DNA of 47,379 nucleotides, from positions 1 to 47,379 of the forward strand of contig CAMDLH010000025.1 in assembly GCA_945901405.1 (NCBI GenBank). The letters run 5' to 3'. The position numbers and the translations under genes are program-made. Of the stretch, positions 14,899-23,920 are shown piece after piece. Source of the stretch: Bordetella parapertussis (GTDB taxonomy: Bacteria > Pseudomonadota > Gammaproteobacteria > Burkholderiales > SG8-41). Under the pieces are notes generated by a model. It was not told where the DNA came from. It made no database searches and worked only from the letters and a program-made list of their open reading frames with translations. Numbering within the stretch: the first letter of the stretch is position 1; every line of letters begins with the position of its first letter.

Positions 14899-16976
14899 AG
14901 AACGCACGCTTCAGGCTGGGTGTGGACGTAGGCGGCACGTTCACCGATTTCGTGCTCATCAATGAGGCCACCGGCGAACTCTTTCGTGAGAAGTGTCTCA
15001 CCACGCCTGCCGATCCGGTCATCGGCATCATGCATGGCGTCGAGAAGTTGCAGGCGGCCGGCATTGTGAAGCCGGAAGAAATCAAAGGCATCGCTCACGC
15101 GACCACACTCGTTACCAACACGCTGATCGAGCGCAAAGGTGCGAAGACGGGATTGCTTGCCACCGAGGGCTTTCGCGACATCATCGAGCTGGGCTCCGAC
15201 ATGCGCTACGACATGTACGATCTGGCGATTGAATTCCCCGAGCCGCTGGTCGAACGTGCGCAACGCATGGGCGTGCGCGAACGCATGGCGGCCAGCGGCG
15301 AATCGTTGCAAGCGCCCGTGGCCACCGATGTGCGCAAGCAGGTGCGCGCGCTGCTGGCGCAGGGCGTGACTTCCATCGCGTTGTGTTTCTTGCACAGCTA
15401 CCGCAACCCCGCGCACGAGCGGCTGGTGTTGAAACAACTGCAAAGAGAATTCCCAAAGGTGGCGGTGTCAATTTCCTCGGTGGTTGCGCCCGAGATACGC
15501 GAGTTCGAGCGCACGGTGACGGTGATCGCGAATGCCTATGTGCAGCCCGTGGTGCGCTCGTATCTCGAACGTTTTGAAAAAACCATGGCGGCCGCGCGTG
15601 TGAAAGCGCCGATACTGGTGATGCTGTCCAACGGCGGCATGACCACGCCCAAGGTGTCGGCGGAAGTGCCGATACGTTTGATCGAGTCGGGGCCGGCGGC
15701 GGGCGTGTTGTCGGCGTGCCACGCCGGTGCGCGCATCGGTGAGCCCAATCTGCTGGCGTTCGACATGGGCGGCACCACGGCCAAGGCGTGTTTCATCGAG
15801 AACGGCAAACCCGCGTTCACCGGCCAATTCGAGGCGGCGCGTGTGAAGCGGCAATTTCGCGGCTCGGGCATGCCGCTGAAAGTACCCTCGGTGGAGATGA
15901 TCGAAATCGGCGCGGGCGGCGGCTCCATCGCGCGGCTCGACGGCACGGGCCTGCTCAAGGTGGGGCCGGATTCGTCGAGCGCCGATCCGGGGCCGGCGTG
16001 TTACGGGCGCGGCGGTGTCGCGCCTGCGGTGACCGATGCGGATTTATTGATGGGGTATCTCGATCCAGGATATTTTCTGGGCGGCGACATGTCACTCGAT
16101 CTTGCGGGTGCGCGAGCGGCGTTGCACGCGCTCGGTAAACGCTGCGGCCTTGATGTCACGGCCACGGCAGCAGGGGTCGTGCAAGTGGTGAATCAAAACA
16201 TGGCGACCGCGATACGCATACACGCGGCGGAGCGCGGCAAGGATTATCGCCGTTCAAGTCTGTTTGCATTCGGCGGCGCGGGGCCGGTGCACGCGTACGA
16301 GATCGCGCGCATCCTGCGCATCCCGCGCATCATCTGTCCGCTGGGCGCGGGGACTAACTCCGCGTTCGGGCTGCTGGCGGCGCCGGTGGCGGTCGATCTT
16401 TCGCGCTCCTACAACGTGCCGCTGCACGAGATCGACTGGGCGCGTTTGAATGCGCTGTACGCCGACATGGAACTTGAAGCGCGCCGCATGTTGTCGGATG
16501 CCGGCGTGAAATCCCCCGCGCTGGTGCGGTCGGCAGATGTGCGTTTTGTCGGGCAGGGGTTTGAGTTGCACGCCGCCGTGCCCGCGGGCGCGCTTGCCGC
16601 GCGCGCGTTGAAATCCATCGAAGCGTCGTTTCATGAGGTCTACAAATCCGTCTATGAGGAAGTGCCCGGCAGTCTGCCGGTCGAGGCGATTACCTGGCGC
16701 TTGCGTGCATCGGGGCCGGAGCCAAAAGTTTCGGCGTCGTTCGGTCTGGCCATGGCAAAGCACAAGGCGCGCCCGCCGCGCCGCGCGTTTTTTCCGGAAC
16801 TGCGGAAATTTGTGCTGACGCCGGTTTATGATCGCTATGCATTGAAGCCGTCCGACACCATCAAGGGGCCGGCGATAGTTGAGGAACGCGAATCGACGGC
16901 GGTAGTCGGCCCGCGCGGACGGGCGCGCATTGATAAAGATTTGAATCTGGTGATTGACATTCAGCGAGGCACATGA
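14895..16976 (+). CDS. hyuA: Hydantoinase A / oxoprolinase family protein
   Basis: A 693-residue HyuA-type subunit with an ASKHA ATPase fold. N-terminal phosphate loop DVGGTFTDFVLINEATGE; HATTLVTNTLIERKGAKTG; second nucleotide motif FDMGGTTAKACFIENGK; then EIGAGGGSIARLDGTG and DPGPACYGRGG, all standard for the family. The C-terminal part carries YEEVPGSLPVEAITWRLRA. It would phosphorylate or activate the substrate carbonyl using ATP, with HyuB finishing the reaction. It overlaps hyuB by ATGA and the following lyase gene by ATGA, so the three are translationally coupled. Confidence 0.95.
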   Translation: MKNARFRLGVDVGGTFTDFVLINEATGELFREKCLTTPADPVIGIMHGVEKLQAAGIVKPEEIKGIAHATTLVTNTLIERKGAKTGLLATEGFRDIIELGSDMRYDMYDLAIEFPEPLVERAQRMGVRERMAASGESLQAPVATDVRKQVRALLAQGVTSIALCFLHSYRNPAHERLVLKQLQREFPKVAVSISSVVAPEIREFERTVTVIANAYVQPVVRSYLERFEKTMAAARVKAPILVMLSNGGMTTPKVSAEVPIRLIESGPAAGVLSACHAGARIGEPNLLAFDMGGTTAKACFIENGKPAFTGQFEAARVKRQFRGSGMPLKVPSVEMIEIGAGGGSIARLDGTGLLKVGPDSSSADPGPACYGRGGVAPAVTDADLLMGYLDPGYFLGGDMSLDLAGARAALHALGKRCGLDVTATAAGVVQVVNQNMATAIRIHAAERGKDYRRSSLFAFGGAGPVHAYEIARILRIPRIICPLGAGTNSAFGLLAAPVAVDLSRSYNVPLHEIDWARLNALYADMELEARRMLSDAGVKSPALVRSADVRFVGQGFELHAAVPAGALAARALKSIEASFHEVYKSVYEEVPGSLPVEAITWRLRASGPEPKVSASFGLAMAKHKARPPRRAFFPELRKFVLTPVYDRYALKPSDTIKGPAIVEERESTAVVGPRGRARIDKDLNLVIDIQRGT

Positions 16977-17932
16977 ACATGGAAATGGCGAAGCGATTAC
17001 GGCAACTGATGCAGGCGCCCGGCCCGATACTGGCACCCGGCGTATACGATTGCATTTCGGCGAAGGTGGTCGAACGCGCCGGCTATGACGCGGCGTTTGT
17101 CAGCGGCGCCGCTGTCACCGCGAGCGTGCTGGGTTATCCCGATGTCGGCTTGCAGACCATGCCGGAGATACTCGCGCAGGTGCGCAACATGGCGCGCTCG
17201 GTGGAGATTCCGCTGATAGTCGATATCGATACCGGTTACGGCAACGCGCTCAACATGATGCGCGCGATACGCGAATTCGAGGCCGCGGGCGCGGCGGGTG
17301 TGTTCTTCGAGGATCAGGGGTTCCCCAAACGCTGCGGGCATTTCGAGGGCAAGAAGCTGATCACGGATCAGGAAATGGCGGTCAAGGTGCGCGCCGCGTG
17401 CGAAGCGCGCCGCTCGCCGGATTTCCTCATTATCGCGCGGACGGACGCGCGCGCCGTAGAGGGGTTGGATCGCGCCATCGAGCGCAGCCAGGCTTATGTC
17501 GAGGCCGGCGCGGATGCCATATTCGTCGAGGCGCTGCTTTCCGAGGATGAAATGCGCAAGGCAGCGGGCGCGATCAAGGCGCCGCTGCAGGCGAACATGA
17601 GCGAAGGCAATGGCAAGACGCCGGTGTTGCATTACAAAAAGCTGCACGAGATCGGCTTCAAGATCATTTCCTACAGCGGCCTCTTGCAGCGTACCGCGGT
17701 CAAGGGCATGCTGAACACGTTGGACGTGTTGCGCAAGGAAGGCAGCGCGCAGTCGCTTTACCCGGAGCACTTGTGCAGCCTCGTGGAGCGCAGCGAATTG
17801 CTAGGCCTGCAAAAATTCTACAAACTTGAAGAGAGGCTTTATGGCCCGCTGCTTAATTCGGAAAAAAGCTGGCGCGGACAGTTGGAGGCGAAGGCGGCGA
17901 ATGCCGGTGGTGATGAGCGGTTGCCGATTTGA
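16973..17932 (+). CDS. PEP mutase / isocitrate lyase superfamily lyase
   Basis: A 319-residue TIM-barrel enzyme of the PEPM/ICL superfamily (methylisocitrate lyase, dimethylmalate lyase, oxaloacetate decarboxylase, carboxy-PEP mutase). Mg-binding DIDTGYG at residues 84-90 (Asp84, Asp86), FFEDQ at 111-115, and PKRCGH at 118-123 with the Cys121 general acid expected of true C-C lyases. Later ARTDARAVEGLD and the C-terminal segments fit the family. The start ATG 16973 overlaps the hyuA stop. The conserved Cys argues for retro-aldol cleavage of a 2-hydroxy-dicarboxylate or tricarboxylate rather than phosphonate chemistry. Next comes a receptor gene, coupled by TGATG. Confidence 0.9.
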   Translation: MNMEMAKRLRQLMQAPGPILAPGVYDCISAKVVERAGYDAAFVSGAAVTASVLGYPDVGLQTMPEILAQVRNMARSVEIPLIVDIDTGYGNALNMMRAIREFEAAGAAGVFFEDQGFPKRCGHFEGKKLITDQEMAVKVRAACEARRSPDFLIIARTDARAVEGLDRAIERSQAYVEAGADAIFVEALLSEDEMRKAAGAIKAPLQANMSEGNGKTPVLHYKKLHEIGFKIISYSGLLQRTAVKGMLNTLDVLRKEGSAQSLYPEHLCSLVERSELLGLQKFYKLEERLYGPLLNSEKSWRGQLEAKAANAGGDERLPI

Positions 17933-19032
17933 TGATGAACTGGCTTAACCTATACCGTCATTCCGGCGCAGGCCGGAATCCAGTAGGCAACCCGCGCCGC
18001 AGGCGCAAACTTCAGATGCCGCGCATGGGTTTACAACCTGGGATCCAGCCTGTGCTGGAACGACGGTGTTGGTTGGCCTTCGTCTGCGTGCTCTTGGTAG
18101 GTATGGCGGTATCTCCAGCCTCGGCACAAACGGAAAAATACCCCACGCGCCCCGTGCGCATCGTCGTGCCCTCCACGCCCGGTGGCGGTCTCGACATCAT
18201 GGCGCGCATTCTCGCGCCGAAACTCACCGAGAAATGGGGCGTGCAGATTGTCATCGACAATCGCGCGGGCGCGGGCGGCGTGATCGGCACGGAGATTGTC
18301 GCCAAGGCGCCGCCCGACGGACATACGCTGCTGATCGTGACCACCGGCTTTGTCACCAACCCTTATCTCATCAAGCAGTTGCCGTACAAGACGCCGCAGG
18401 ATTTCGAGCCGCTCATCATCATCGGCTACACGCCGGTGGTGCTGGTCGCGCATCCGTCGCTGCCGGTGAAGACGCTCAAGGACATGATCGCGCTGGCGAA
18501 GGAGAAGCCCAACACCATCACGTTCGGCTCATCGGGCACGGGCAGCGGCGGACATCTGGCGATGGTGCTGATGCAGCGCGTCGCCGATTTCAAACTCGTG
18601 CACGTGCCGTACAAGGGTGCGGGCGCGGTGACCGCTGCCGTGGTGGCGGGCGAGGTGCCGCTGGTTTTCACGGCGCCCGGCTCCGCACTGGCGCAGGTGA
18701 AGGCAGGCCGCTTGCGCGCGTTGGTCACCACCAGCACCAAGCGCGTTTCGGTGTTGCCCGATGTGCCGAGCGTGACCGAAGTGGGGCTTGCCGGCTGCGT
18801 GATGGATGGCTGGTACGGTATGTTTGCGCCCGCGGGCACGCCGCGTGCGTTGATCGAGCGCCTCTACACCGATTTGCATGCAACCATGCAAATACCGGAA
18901 ATTGCCGCCAAACTGCAAGGCGTGGGTTTTGAATTGGGCGGCATGGGGCCGGCGCCGTTCAAGCAATATGTGGCCAACGAATTGAAGCGTTGGAGCAGCG
19001 TGATCGCGGAGTCGGGCGTGAAATCCGAATAA
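17932..19032 (+). CDS. TctC/Bug receptor whose 5' end overlaps a REP element
   Basis: TctC/Bug receptor. ATG 17932 overlaps the lyase stop (TGATG), giving 366 residues, but residues 9-46 would be the translation of a palindromic REP-like element (RHSGAGRNPVG and so on). A GTG at 18052 gives a normal signal peptide, (M)LERRCWLAFVCVLLVGMAV, cleaved near ASAQTEKYP, but it lies inside the second REP arm; ATG 18016 and 18025 are also possible. The mature domain is standard: VRIVVPSTPGGGLDIMAR, VIDNRAGAGGVIGTE, PPDGHTLLIVTTG, VPYKGAGAVTAAVVAGE, LPDVPSVTEVGLAGC. Followed 12 bp later by a PrpD gene. Start uncertain, function confident. Confidence 0.88.
   Translation: MMNWLNLYRHSGAGRNPVGNPRRRRKLQMPRMGLQPGIQPVLERRCWLAFVCVLLVGMAVSPASAQTEKYPTRPVRIVVPSTPGGGLDIMARILAPKLTEKWGVQIVIDNRAGAGGVIGTEIVAKAPPDGHTLLIVTTGFVTNPYLIKQLPYKTPQDFEPLIIIGYTPVVLVAHPSLPVKTLKDMIALAKEKPNTITFGSSGTGSGGHLAMVLMQRVADFKLVHVPYKGAGAVTAAVVAGEVPLVFTAPGSALAQVKAGRLRALVTTSTKRVSVLPDVPSVTEVGLAGCVMDGWYGMFAPAGTPRALIERLYTDLHATMQIPEIAAKLQGVGFELGGMGPAPFKQYVANELKRWSSVIAESGVKSE
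17955..18066. repeat. Composite REP-like palindrome
   Basis: CCGTCATTCCGGCGCAGGCC at 17955 begins one arm, itself containing an inner palindrome; the opposite strand of 18041-18066 reads CCGTCGTTCCAGCACAGGCT, a diverged inverted copy. The two arms face each other about 60 bp apart. Elements of this type are widespread between genes in proteobacteria. Here the right arm runs into the receptor's signal-peptide code. Confidence 0.85.
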
Positions 19033-19044
19033 AGGAGTATTGCC

Positions 19045-20442
19045 ATGGATCAAAATACGTCTAAAAATCAAATACTTATATCTGATTTGCTGGCCCGGTT
19101 CGCAACCGGCTGCGAGTTGGCGCGCATCCCGGCGGAGGTGCGCCGGCGCGCGAAGCTGCTGATGCTGGATGCAATCGGCGTGGCGTATGCCTCGTCGCGT
19201 TTCGATTTCGCGCGCAGCACCATGAACGCGCTGAGCGAGTTCGGCGCGGGCACGAGCGAAGTCATCGGCAGCGCCGGCAAGCTGCAACTGCGCGATGCAA
19301 TACTGATGAATTCCGTGCTCGTGCATGGCATCGATTACGACGACACTTATTTACCGGGATCGGTGCATCTCACCGCAAGCTGCGTGCCGGTGGCGCTGGG
19401 TGTCGGCTCGCAGCGTGGCGTGAGCGGCGCGGAACTGCTCACCGCGTGCACGCTGGGACTGGAAACCGGCGCGCGCCTCGGTGTGGCCGGCAACGGCGGT
19501 TTCCTGCGCGCGGGCTTTCACGCCACCAGCATTCTCGGTGCGTTCGCGTGCACCCTGATCGCGGGACGGATGATGGGACTCACGCCGCGGCAGATTCAGA
19601 TGGCGCAAGGCATCGTGCTCTCCACGGCGTCCGGCAACATGCAGCCCATGCAGGATGGTTCGTGGACCAAACGCATCCATCCGGGCTGGGCGGGCGTGGG
19701 GGCGGTTACGGCGGCGACGCTGGCGAAGCATGATTTTGTCGGGCCGTCGGAAGCCTACGAAGGGCGCTTCGGCCTCTTTCCGCATTTCCTCGGACAACAT
19801 TTCAAGGGCGCCGACCTTGGCGCGGTGACGCGCAATCTCAGCGAGAAATGGGAGTTTCCGCGCGCCTCCATCAAGCTGTATCCGGCGTGCCATCAGGCGC
19901 ATGCGTTTTTCAACGCCGCGCGCAAGATCGCGCAGGAACATTCGATCAATGTCGAGGAGATCGACTCGATTCTCACACTGGTGACCGAGCCGGCGGTGCC
20001 GCTGATTTGCGAGCCGGCGGCCGCCAAGCGCGCGCCCGACAGCAGCTATGGTGCGCAGTTCAGCCTGCCCTACGGCGTGGCGTGCTGTCTCACGCGCAAG
20101 CGTTTCAGCCTCGATGAAATCGAAGCGCCGTCCTACACCGACCCTGCGCTGCTGAAACTTGCCGCCAAGGTGGGTTACGAAATCGACCCGAATTCGGGCT
20201 TTCCAAAATTCCGCTCCGGCGAAGTCATCGTACGCATGCGCAACGGACAGGAATTTCGCCAGCGCGAGAACATCCTGCCCGACGAGCCGGCGAGCGAGAG
20301 CGAGATCGTCGACAAGTTCATGATCAACGTCGAGCCGGCGATGAACAAGGCGCGCGCGGAACAGATACGCGACATGTTGCTCGATCTGGAAAAACTTGCG
20401 GATGCGCGCACATTGACCGCGTTGCTGAGTGGGGAAGGCTAG
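19045..20442 (+). CDS. MmgE/PrpD family protein
   Basis: A 465-residue MmgE/PrpD protein starting at ATG 19045 after a strong AAAGGAG. Family marks: EVRRRAKLLMLDAIGVAYAS, HGIDYDDTYLPGSVHLTAS (the DFDDTH-type motif as DYDDTY), LGLETGARLGVAGNGGFLRA, GFHATSILGAFA, IHPGWAGVGAVTAATLAKHD, KLYPACHQAHAF. A hydro-lyase, epimerase or decarboxylase of a di- or tricarboxylate is expected. Codons 5-13 (TSKNQILIS) are unusually AT-rich and match the dispersed AT-rich motif. It sits between two receptor genes in the main operon. Confidence 0.92.
   Translation: MDQNTSKNQILISDLLARFATGCELARIPAEVRRRAKLLMLDAIGVAYASSRFDFARSTMNALSEFGAGTSEVIGSAGKLQLRDAILMNSVLVHGIDYDDTYLPGSVHLTASCVPVALGVGSQRGVSGAELLTACTLGLETGARLGVAGNGGFLRAGFHATSILGAFACTLIAGRMMGLTPRQIQMAQGIVLSTASGNMQPMQDGSWTKRIHPGWAGVGAVTAATLAKHDFVGPSEAYEGRFGLFPHFLGQHFKGADLGAVTRNLSEKWEFPRASIKLYPACHQAHAFFNAARKIAQEHSINVEEIDSILTLVTEPAVPLICEPAAAKRAPDSSYGAQFSLPYGVACCLTRKRFSLDEIEAPSYTDPALLKLAAKVGYEIDPNSGFPKFRSGEVIVRMRNGQEFRQRENILPDEPASESEIVDKFMINVEPAMNKARAEQIRDMLLDLEKLADARTLTALLSGEG
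19057..19084 (-). repeat. AT-rich dispersed motif, copy 3
   Basis: On the minus strand it reads ATATAAGTATTTGATTTTTA then GACGT, within the first codons of the PrpD gene. It matches the copies at 25075 and 46994. Confidence 0.5.
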
Positions 20443-20447
20443 TAGCC

Positions 20448-21410
20448 GTGTTGCCGCGGCGCATGTTGCTTGTGTTCGCGGCAGCGACGCTTTCAGCGCA
20501 CGCCACGGCGCAAACCTATCCCGACCGCCCCGTGCGCTTCGTGGTGCCGTATCCACCGGGCGGCGCCACCGACATCATCTCGCGCACCCTCGGGCAGAAG
20601 CTCTCGGATGCGTTGAAGCAGCAATTCGTGGTCGATAATCGCGGCGGCGCGGGGCAGATCATAGGCACCGACATCGTGGCCAAGTCTGCGCCCAATGGTT
20701 ACACCATACTGCTGGCGTCGGTGACGCATTCGATCAACCCCACGCTGCTGTCGAAGCTGCCGTACGACAGCGTGAAGGATTTCGCTTCGGTCACGCTGGT
20801 GGGCAGCGGGCCCAATGTACTCGTAGTGCATCCGTCGGTGCCGGCGCGTTCGGTCGCCGAGTTGGTCAAGCTGCTGCAATCGAATCCGGGCAAATACAAC
20901 TATGCCTCTTCGGGCAATGGCTCCGGCGGCCATCTTGCAGCCGAGCTTTTCAAGAGCATGGCGAAGGTGGATATCAATCACATTCCATACAAAGGCAACG
21001 GACCGGCGACAGTGGATGTGCTGGCGGGGCAGGTGCCGATCATGTTCACCAGCACCGCGCCCATGCTGCCGCACATGCGCGGCGGCAAGCTGCGCGGGTT
21101 GGCCACCACGGGCGCTGCCCGCTCATCGGCCACACCGGACATACCTGCCATTGCCGAGCTGGGCTACCCTGGTTATGAGGCAAGTCTGTGGTATGGCATC
21201 CTCGTGGCGGCCGGTACGCCGTCTGCCATCATCAACGCGCTGAATATTCAATTCGTCAATGCGCTGAAGGCCGCAGATGTGCGCGAGCGCTTCACCGGGT
21301 TGGGCATCGATGTCGTTGGCAGCACGCCGGATTTTCTCGACAAACATCTGCGCTCCGAGCTTGCGAAGTGGGAGCGGGTAATCAAGACCGCTAAGATACG
21401 CGCTGAGTAA
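20448..21410 (+). CDS. Tripartite tricarboxylate transporter substrate-binding protein (TctC/Bug)
   Basis: A 320-residue TctC/Bug receptor. The start is GTG 20448, six bases after the PrpD stop and following GGGGAAGG; ATG 20463 is a close alternative. The signal peptide is short (MLLVFAAATLSAHATAQTYP, cleavage near ATAQ). Motifs: VRFVVPYPPGGATDIISR, VVDNRGGAGQIIGTD, APNGYTILLASVTHS, IPYKGNGPATVDVLAGQ, TPDIPAIAELGYPGYEA. It is the second receptor in the hyuBA operon and 22 bp ahead of the second PEPM/ICL-type lyase. Confidence 0.93.
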   Translation: MLPRRMLLVFAAATLSAHATAQTYPDRPVRFVVPYPPGGATDIISRTLGQKLSDALKQQFVVDNRGGAGQIIGTDIVAKSAPNGYTILLASVTHSINPTLLSKLPYDSVKDFASVTLVGSGPNVLVVHPSVPARSVAELVKLLQSNPGKYNYASSGNGSGGHLAAELFKSMAKVDINHIPYKGNGPATVDVLAGQVPIMFTSTAPMLPHMRGGKLRGLATTGAARSSATPDIPAIAELGYPGYEASLWYGILVAAGTPSAIINALNIQFVNALKAADVRERFTGLGIDVVGSTPDFLDKHLRSELAKWERVIKTAKIRAE

Positions 21411-21432
21411 CGAGCATAAACACACAGGTAAA

Positions 21433-22359
21433 ATGATTTCCGCCATGACCACCGCAACGACAGCTACTCAGAAACTCAGCCCCCGCCAGCGCCTGCGCCA
21501 GCGTCTCACCAGCGGCCCGATGATCGCCGCCCCCGGCATCTACGATGCATTCGGCGCGCGTATCGTCGAGCAGGCGGGTTTTGAGTGCGCCTACATGACG
21601 GGCAATGGTGTATCCGCATCGCTGCTGGGCCGGCCCGATGTCGGCTTGCTTGATCTGGGGTTGTTGGCCGCGCACGCACATCGCGCGGCGGCGTGCATCG
21701 AAATACCGCTGATTTGTGATGCCGATACCGGCTACGGCAACGCGGTTAACGTCGCGCATACGGTGCGCGAGTTCGAGGCCGCGGGTGTTGCGGCGATACA
21801 CATCGAGGATCAGGTGGCGCCCAAGCGCTGCGGACATCTGCCCGGCTCGCGCCCGGTGATATCACTCGAAGAACACGCGGGCAAGATCGAAGCGGCGGTT
21901 GCCGCGCGGCGCGACGAGGATTTCATCATCATCGCGCGCACCGACGCGGCGGCGGGGCAGGGCTTGGATGAAGCGATCCGCCGCGGCCGGGCGTATCGCA
22001 AGGCGGGCGCGGATGTGGTGTTTGTCGAACTCAAGAACAGCCCCACGATACTGGATGATCTGAAGCGCGTGACTTCCGGGATCGACGCGCCGTGTCTGGT
22101 CAACATCGACGGCGGCGGCAAGCTGGGCAAAATGAGCGTGCCGGAGATCGAGGCGCTGGGTTTTCGCATCGCGATTTTCCCCGGCCTTGGGCGTGCCGCG
22201 GCGGGCTACGCATTGCGCGAGGCTATCGGCACATTGAAGCGCGACGGCAACACGCAAGCCGTGCGCGATCGCATGCTGTCGTTGAAGGAATACAACGATA
22301 TTCTTGGGCTGCCGGAGATCGAGGCCTGGGAGAAAAAGTTTCTCATCGACAGATCGTAA
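21433..22359 (+). CDS. PEP mutase / isocitrate lyase superfamily lyase
   Basis: A 308-residue PEPM/ICL superfamily protein, the second of the operon. Mg site DADTGYG at 96-102, IHIEDQ, and APKRCGH at 129-135 with Cys133 as the predicted general acid, so a C-C lyase such as a methylisocitrate- or dimethylmalate-lyase-like enzyme is likely. ATG 21433 follows CAGGTAAA; ATG 21445 is possible. It is only moderately similar to the lyase at 16973, so the two probably act on related but different substrates. A receptor lies before it and a PrpD gene 33 bp after it. Confidence 0.9.
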   Translation: MISAMTTATTATQKLSPRQRLRQRLTSGPMIAAPGIYDAFGARIVEQAGFECAYMTGNGVSASLLGRPDVGLLDLGLLAAHAHRAAACIEIPLICDADTGYGNAVNVAHTVREFEAAGVAAIHIEDQVAPKRCGHLPGSRPVISLEEHAGKIEAAVAARRDEDFIIIARTDAAAGQGLDEAIRRGRAYRKAGADVVFVELKNSPTILDDLKRVTSGIDAPCLVNIDGGGKLGKMSVPEIEALGFRIAIFPGLGRAAAGYALREAIGTLKRDGNTQAVRDRMLSLKEYNDILGLPEIEAWEKKFLIDRS

Positions 22360-22392
22360 TTTGGTAGATCGTAAATTCATCGAGGTGAACAT

Positions 22393-23763
22393 ATGCAAGT
22401 AACCCGCACGCTGGCAAATTTTCTCGTCAATCACAGAGCCTCTGAGTTAACGGATGCCGTGCGCCACGAAGCCGCACGCTCACTGCTCAACTGGGTCGGC
22501 TGCGCGGTAGGCGCATCAAGGCACGACACGGTCAAGCGCGCGCTAGCGGCACTTTATGATCTCTCAGGCCCGCGTGATGCGACCATACTTGGGCGCAACG
22601 AGCGCGTGGATATTTTTCAGGCGGCGTTGTTGAATGGCGCCTCATCGCATACGTTCGATTTCGACGACACGCATCTCAAAACTGTTATTCATCCGAGCGC
22701 GCCGGTGGCCTCCGCCATACTCGCGCTCGCGGAGCGGCAGAAAGTCAGCGGCAGGGATTTTGTGCACGCATTCGTCCTCGGCGTTGAAGCCGAATGCCGC
22801 ATTGGTGCATCGGTGCTGCCCAATCATTACGACACCGGATGGCATATTACGGGGACGGCGGGCGTGTTCGGCGCGGCGGCGGCGGCGGGGCGATTGCTCA
22901 AACTGAATAAGCAGCAGATGGTGTGGGCGCTGGGCATGGCGGCGACGCAGGCCTGCGGCATACGCGAGAATTTCGGCAGTATGACCAAGCCGCTGCATCC
23001 GGGCATCGCCGCGCGCAACGGCTTGCTCGCGGCGTTGCTGGCGAAGAAAAACGTCACCGCCGCCGAGCAGGGCATCGAAGGCCGGCGCGGCTTCGCGGCG
23101 ATTTTGTCGACGAAATTCGATCCGGCGGAAATTACCGAAGGGCTGGGCAAGAGCTGGAAAATTGCGGATAACAGCTACAAGCCGTACGCCTGCGGCGTGG
23201 TGATCCATCCGGCGATAGACGGCTGCATCCAGCTGCGCAACGAAAACAAGTTGAAGCTCGAAGACATCAAGCGCATCGATCTGAAAGTGCATCCGCTGGT
23301 GCTCGAACTCACCGGCAAGCGCGAACCGAAATCAGGGCTGGAGGGCAAGTTCAGCGTCTACCACTCAAGTGCCGCGGCAATCCTGCTGGGCGAGGGCGGC
23401 GAGGCCGCCTACAGCGACGCCATTGTGCGTAACCCGGCGGTGATTCGTTTGCGCGATCAAATTCATGCAACCGTGCAGGCCGGCGTGGCCGAGGATCAAA
23501 TGCACATCACCATGACGCTCAAGGATAACCGCGTGCTGAAAAAAACCATCGAACACGCCAAGGGCAGCGTGGGCAATCCGATGAGCGATGCCGACCTTGA
23601 AGCCAAGTTTCGCGCGCAGTGCAAGGGTATATTACCTGTGGCGCAAACGGACAAATTGATAGGCCTGTGCTGGAACGCGAACAAACTCAAAAGTGTCGCT
23701 GAAATCGCGCGCGCATCAGCGCCCGTGCGTGCGAGGGTTAAGTCAAAGGCGAAGAAAAAGTAG
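22393..23763 (+). CDS. MmgE/PrpD family protein
   Basis: A 456-residue MmgE/PrpD protein, last gene of the operon. Start ATG 22393 after GAGGTGAACAT. It has the full family motif FDFDDTHLKTVIHPSAP, then VLGVEAECRIGASVLPNHYD, GWHITGTAGVFGAAAAAGRL, PLHPGIAARNGLLAALLAKK, and a YKPYACGVVIHPAIDGC lid. It is much closer to the partial gene at the left edge than to the PrpD gene two places upstream. The C-terminal tail is very basic (RARVKSKAKKK), unusual for the family and possibly a read-on tail of no function. Confidence 0.93.
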   Translation: MQVTRTLANFLVNHRASELTDAVRHEAARSLLNWVGCAVGASRHDTVKRALAALYDLSGPRDATILGRNERVDIFQAALLNGASSHTFDFDDTHLKTVIHPSAPVASAILALAERQKVSGRDFVHAFVLGVEAECRIGASVLPNHYDTGWHITGTAGVFGAAAAAGRLLKLNKQQMVWALGMAATQACGIRENFGSMTKPLHPGIAARNGLLAALLAKKNVTAAEQGIEGRRGFAAILSTKFDPAEITEGLGKSWKIADNSYKPYACGVVIHPAIDGCIQLRNENKLKLEDIKRIDLKVHPLVLELTGKREPKSGLEGKFSVYHSSAAAILLGEGGEAAYSDAIVRNPAVIRLRDQIHATVQAGVAEDQMHITMTLKDNRVLKKTIEHAKGSVGNPMSDADLEAKFRAQCKGILPVAQTDKLIGLCWNANKLKSVAEIARASAPVRARVKSKAKKK

Positions 23764-23772
23764 TGGAAGTGG

Positions 23773-23840
23773 AGGGCGGGAGGCATCCCGCCTTCGGAGA
23801 GGCGCACATAAAGCGGGATGCGCTACGCTACACCCGCCCT
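23773..23840. repeat. Nested inverted repeat element
   Basis: Outer arms AGGGCGGG (23773) and CCCGCCCT (23833), inner arms GCATCCCGC (23783) and GCGGGATGC (23813), and a local hairpin GGCGGGA/TCCCGCC (23775-23792). It lies just after the PrpD stop and is the same type as the element at 27734. Confidence 0.7.
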
Positions 23841-23920
23841 ACGGAAACTGAATTCGTAGATTGCCAGTGAATGCGAGTTCATTCGTCACGACCGATGCGG
23901 TTCCTTCGTTACCGCATCGA

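Noticed and set aside
13132..14907. 591-codon open frame antisense to hyuB
   Set aside because: Composition is Arg/His/Gln-rich with no domain text; it is the shadow of the GC-rich hyuB gene, which has full family motifs.
18066..18932. 288-codon frame overlapping the 17932 receptor on the same strand
   Set aside because: Low-complexity Arg/Gly/Ala/His text; the receptor frame explains the region.
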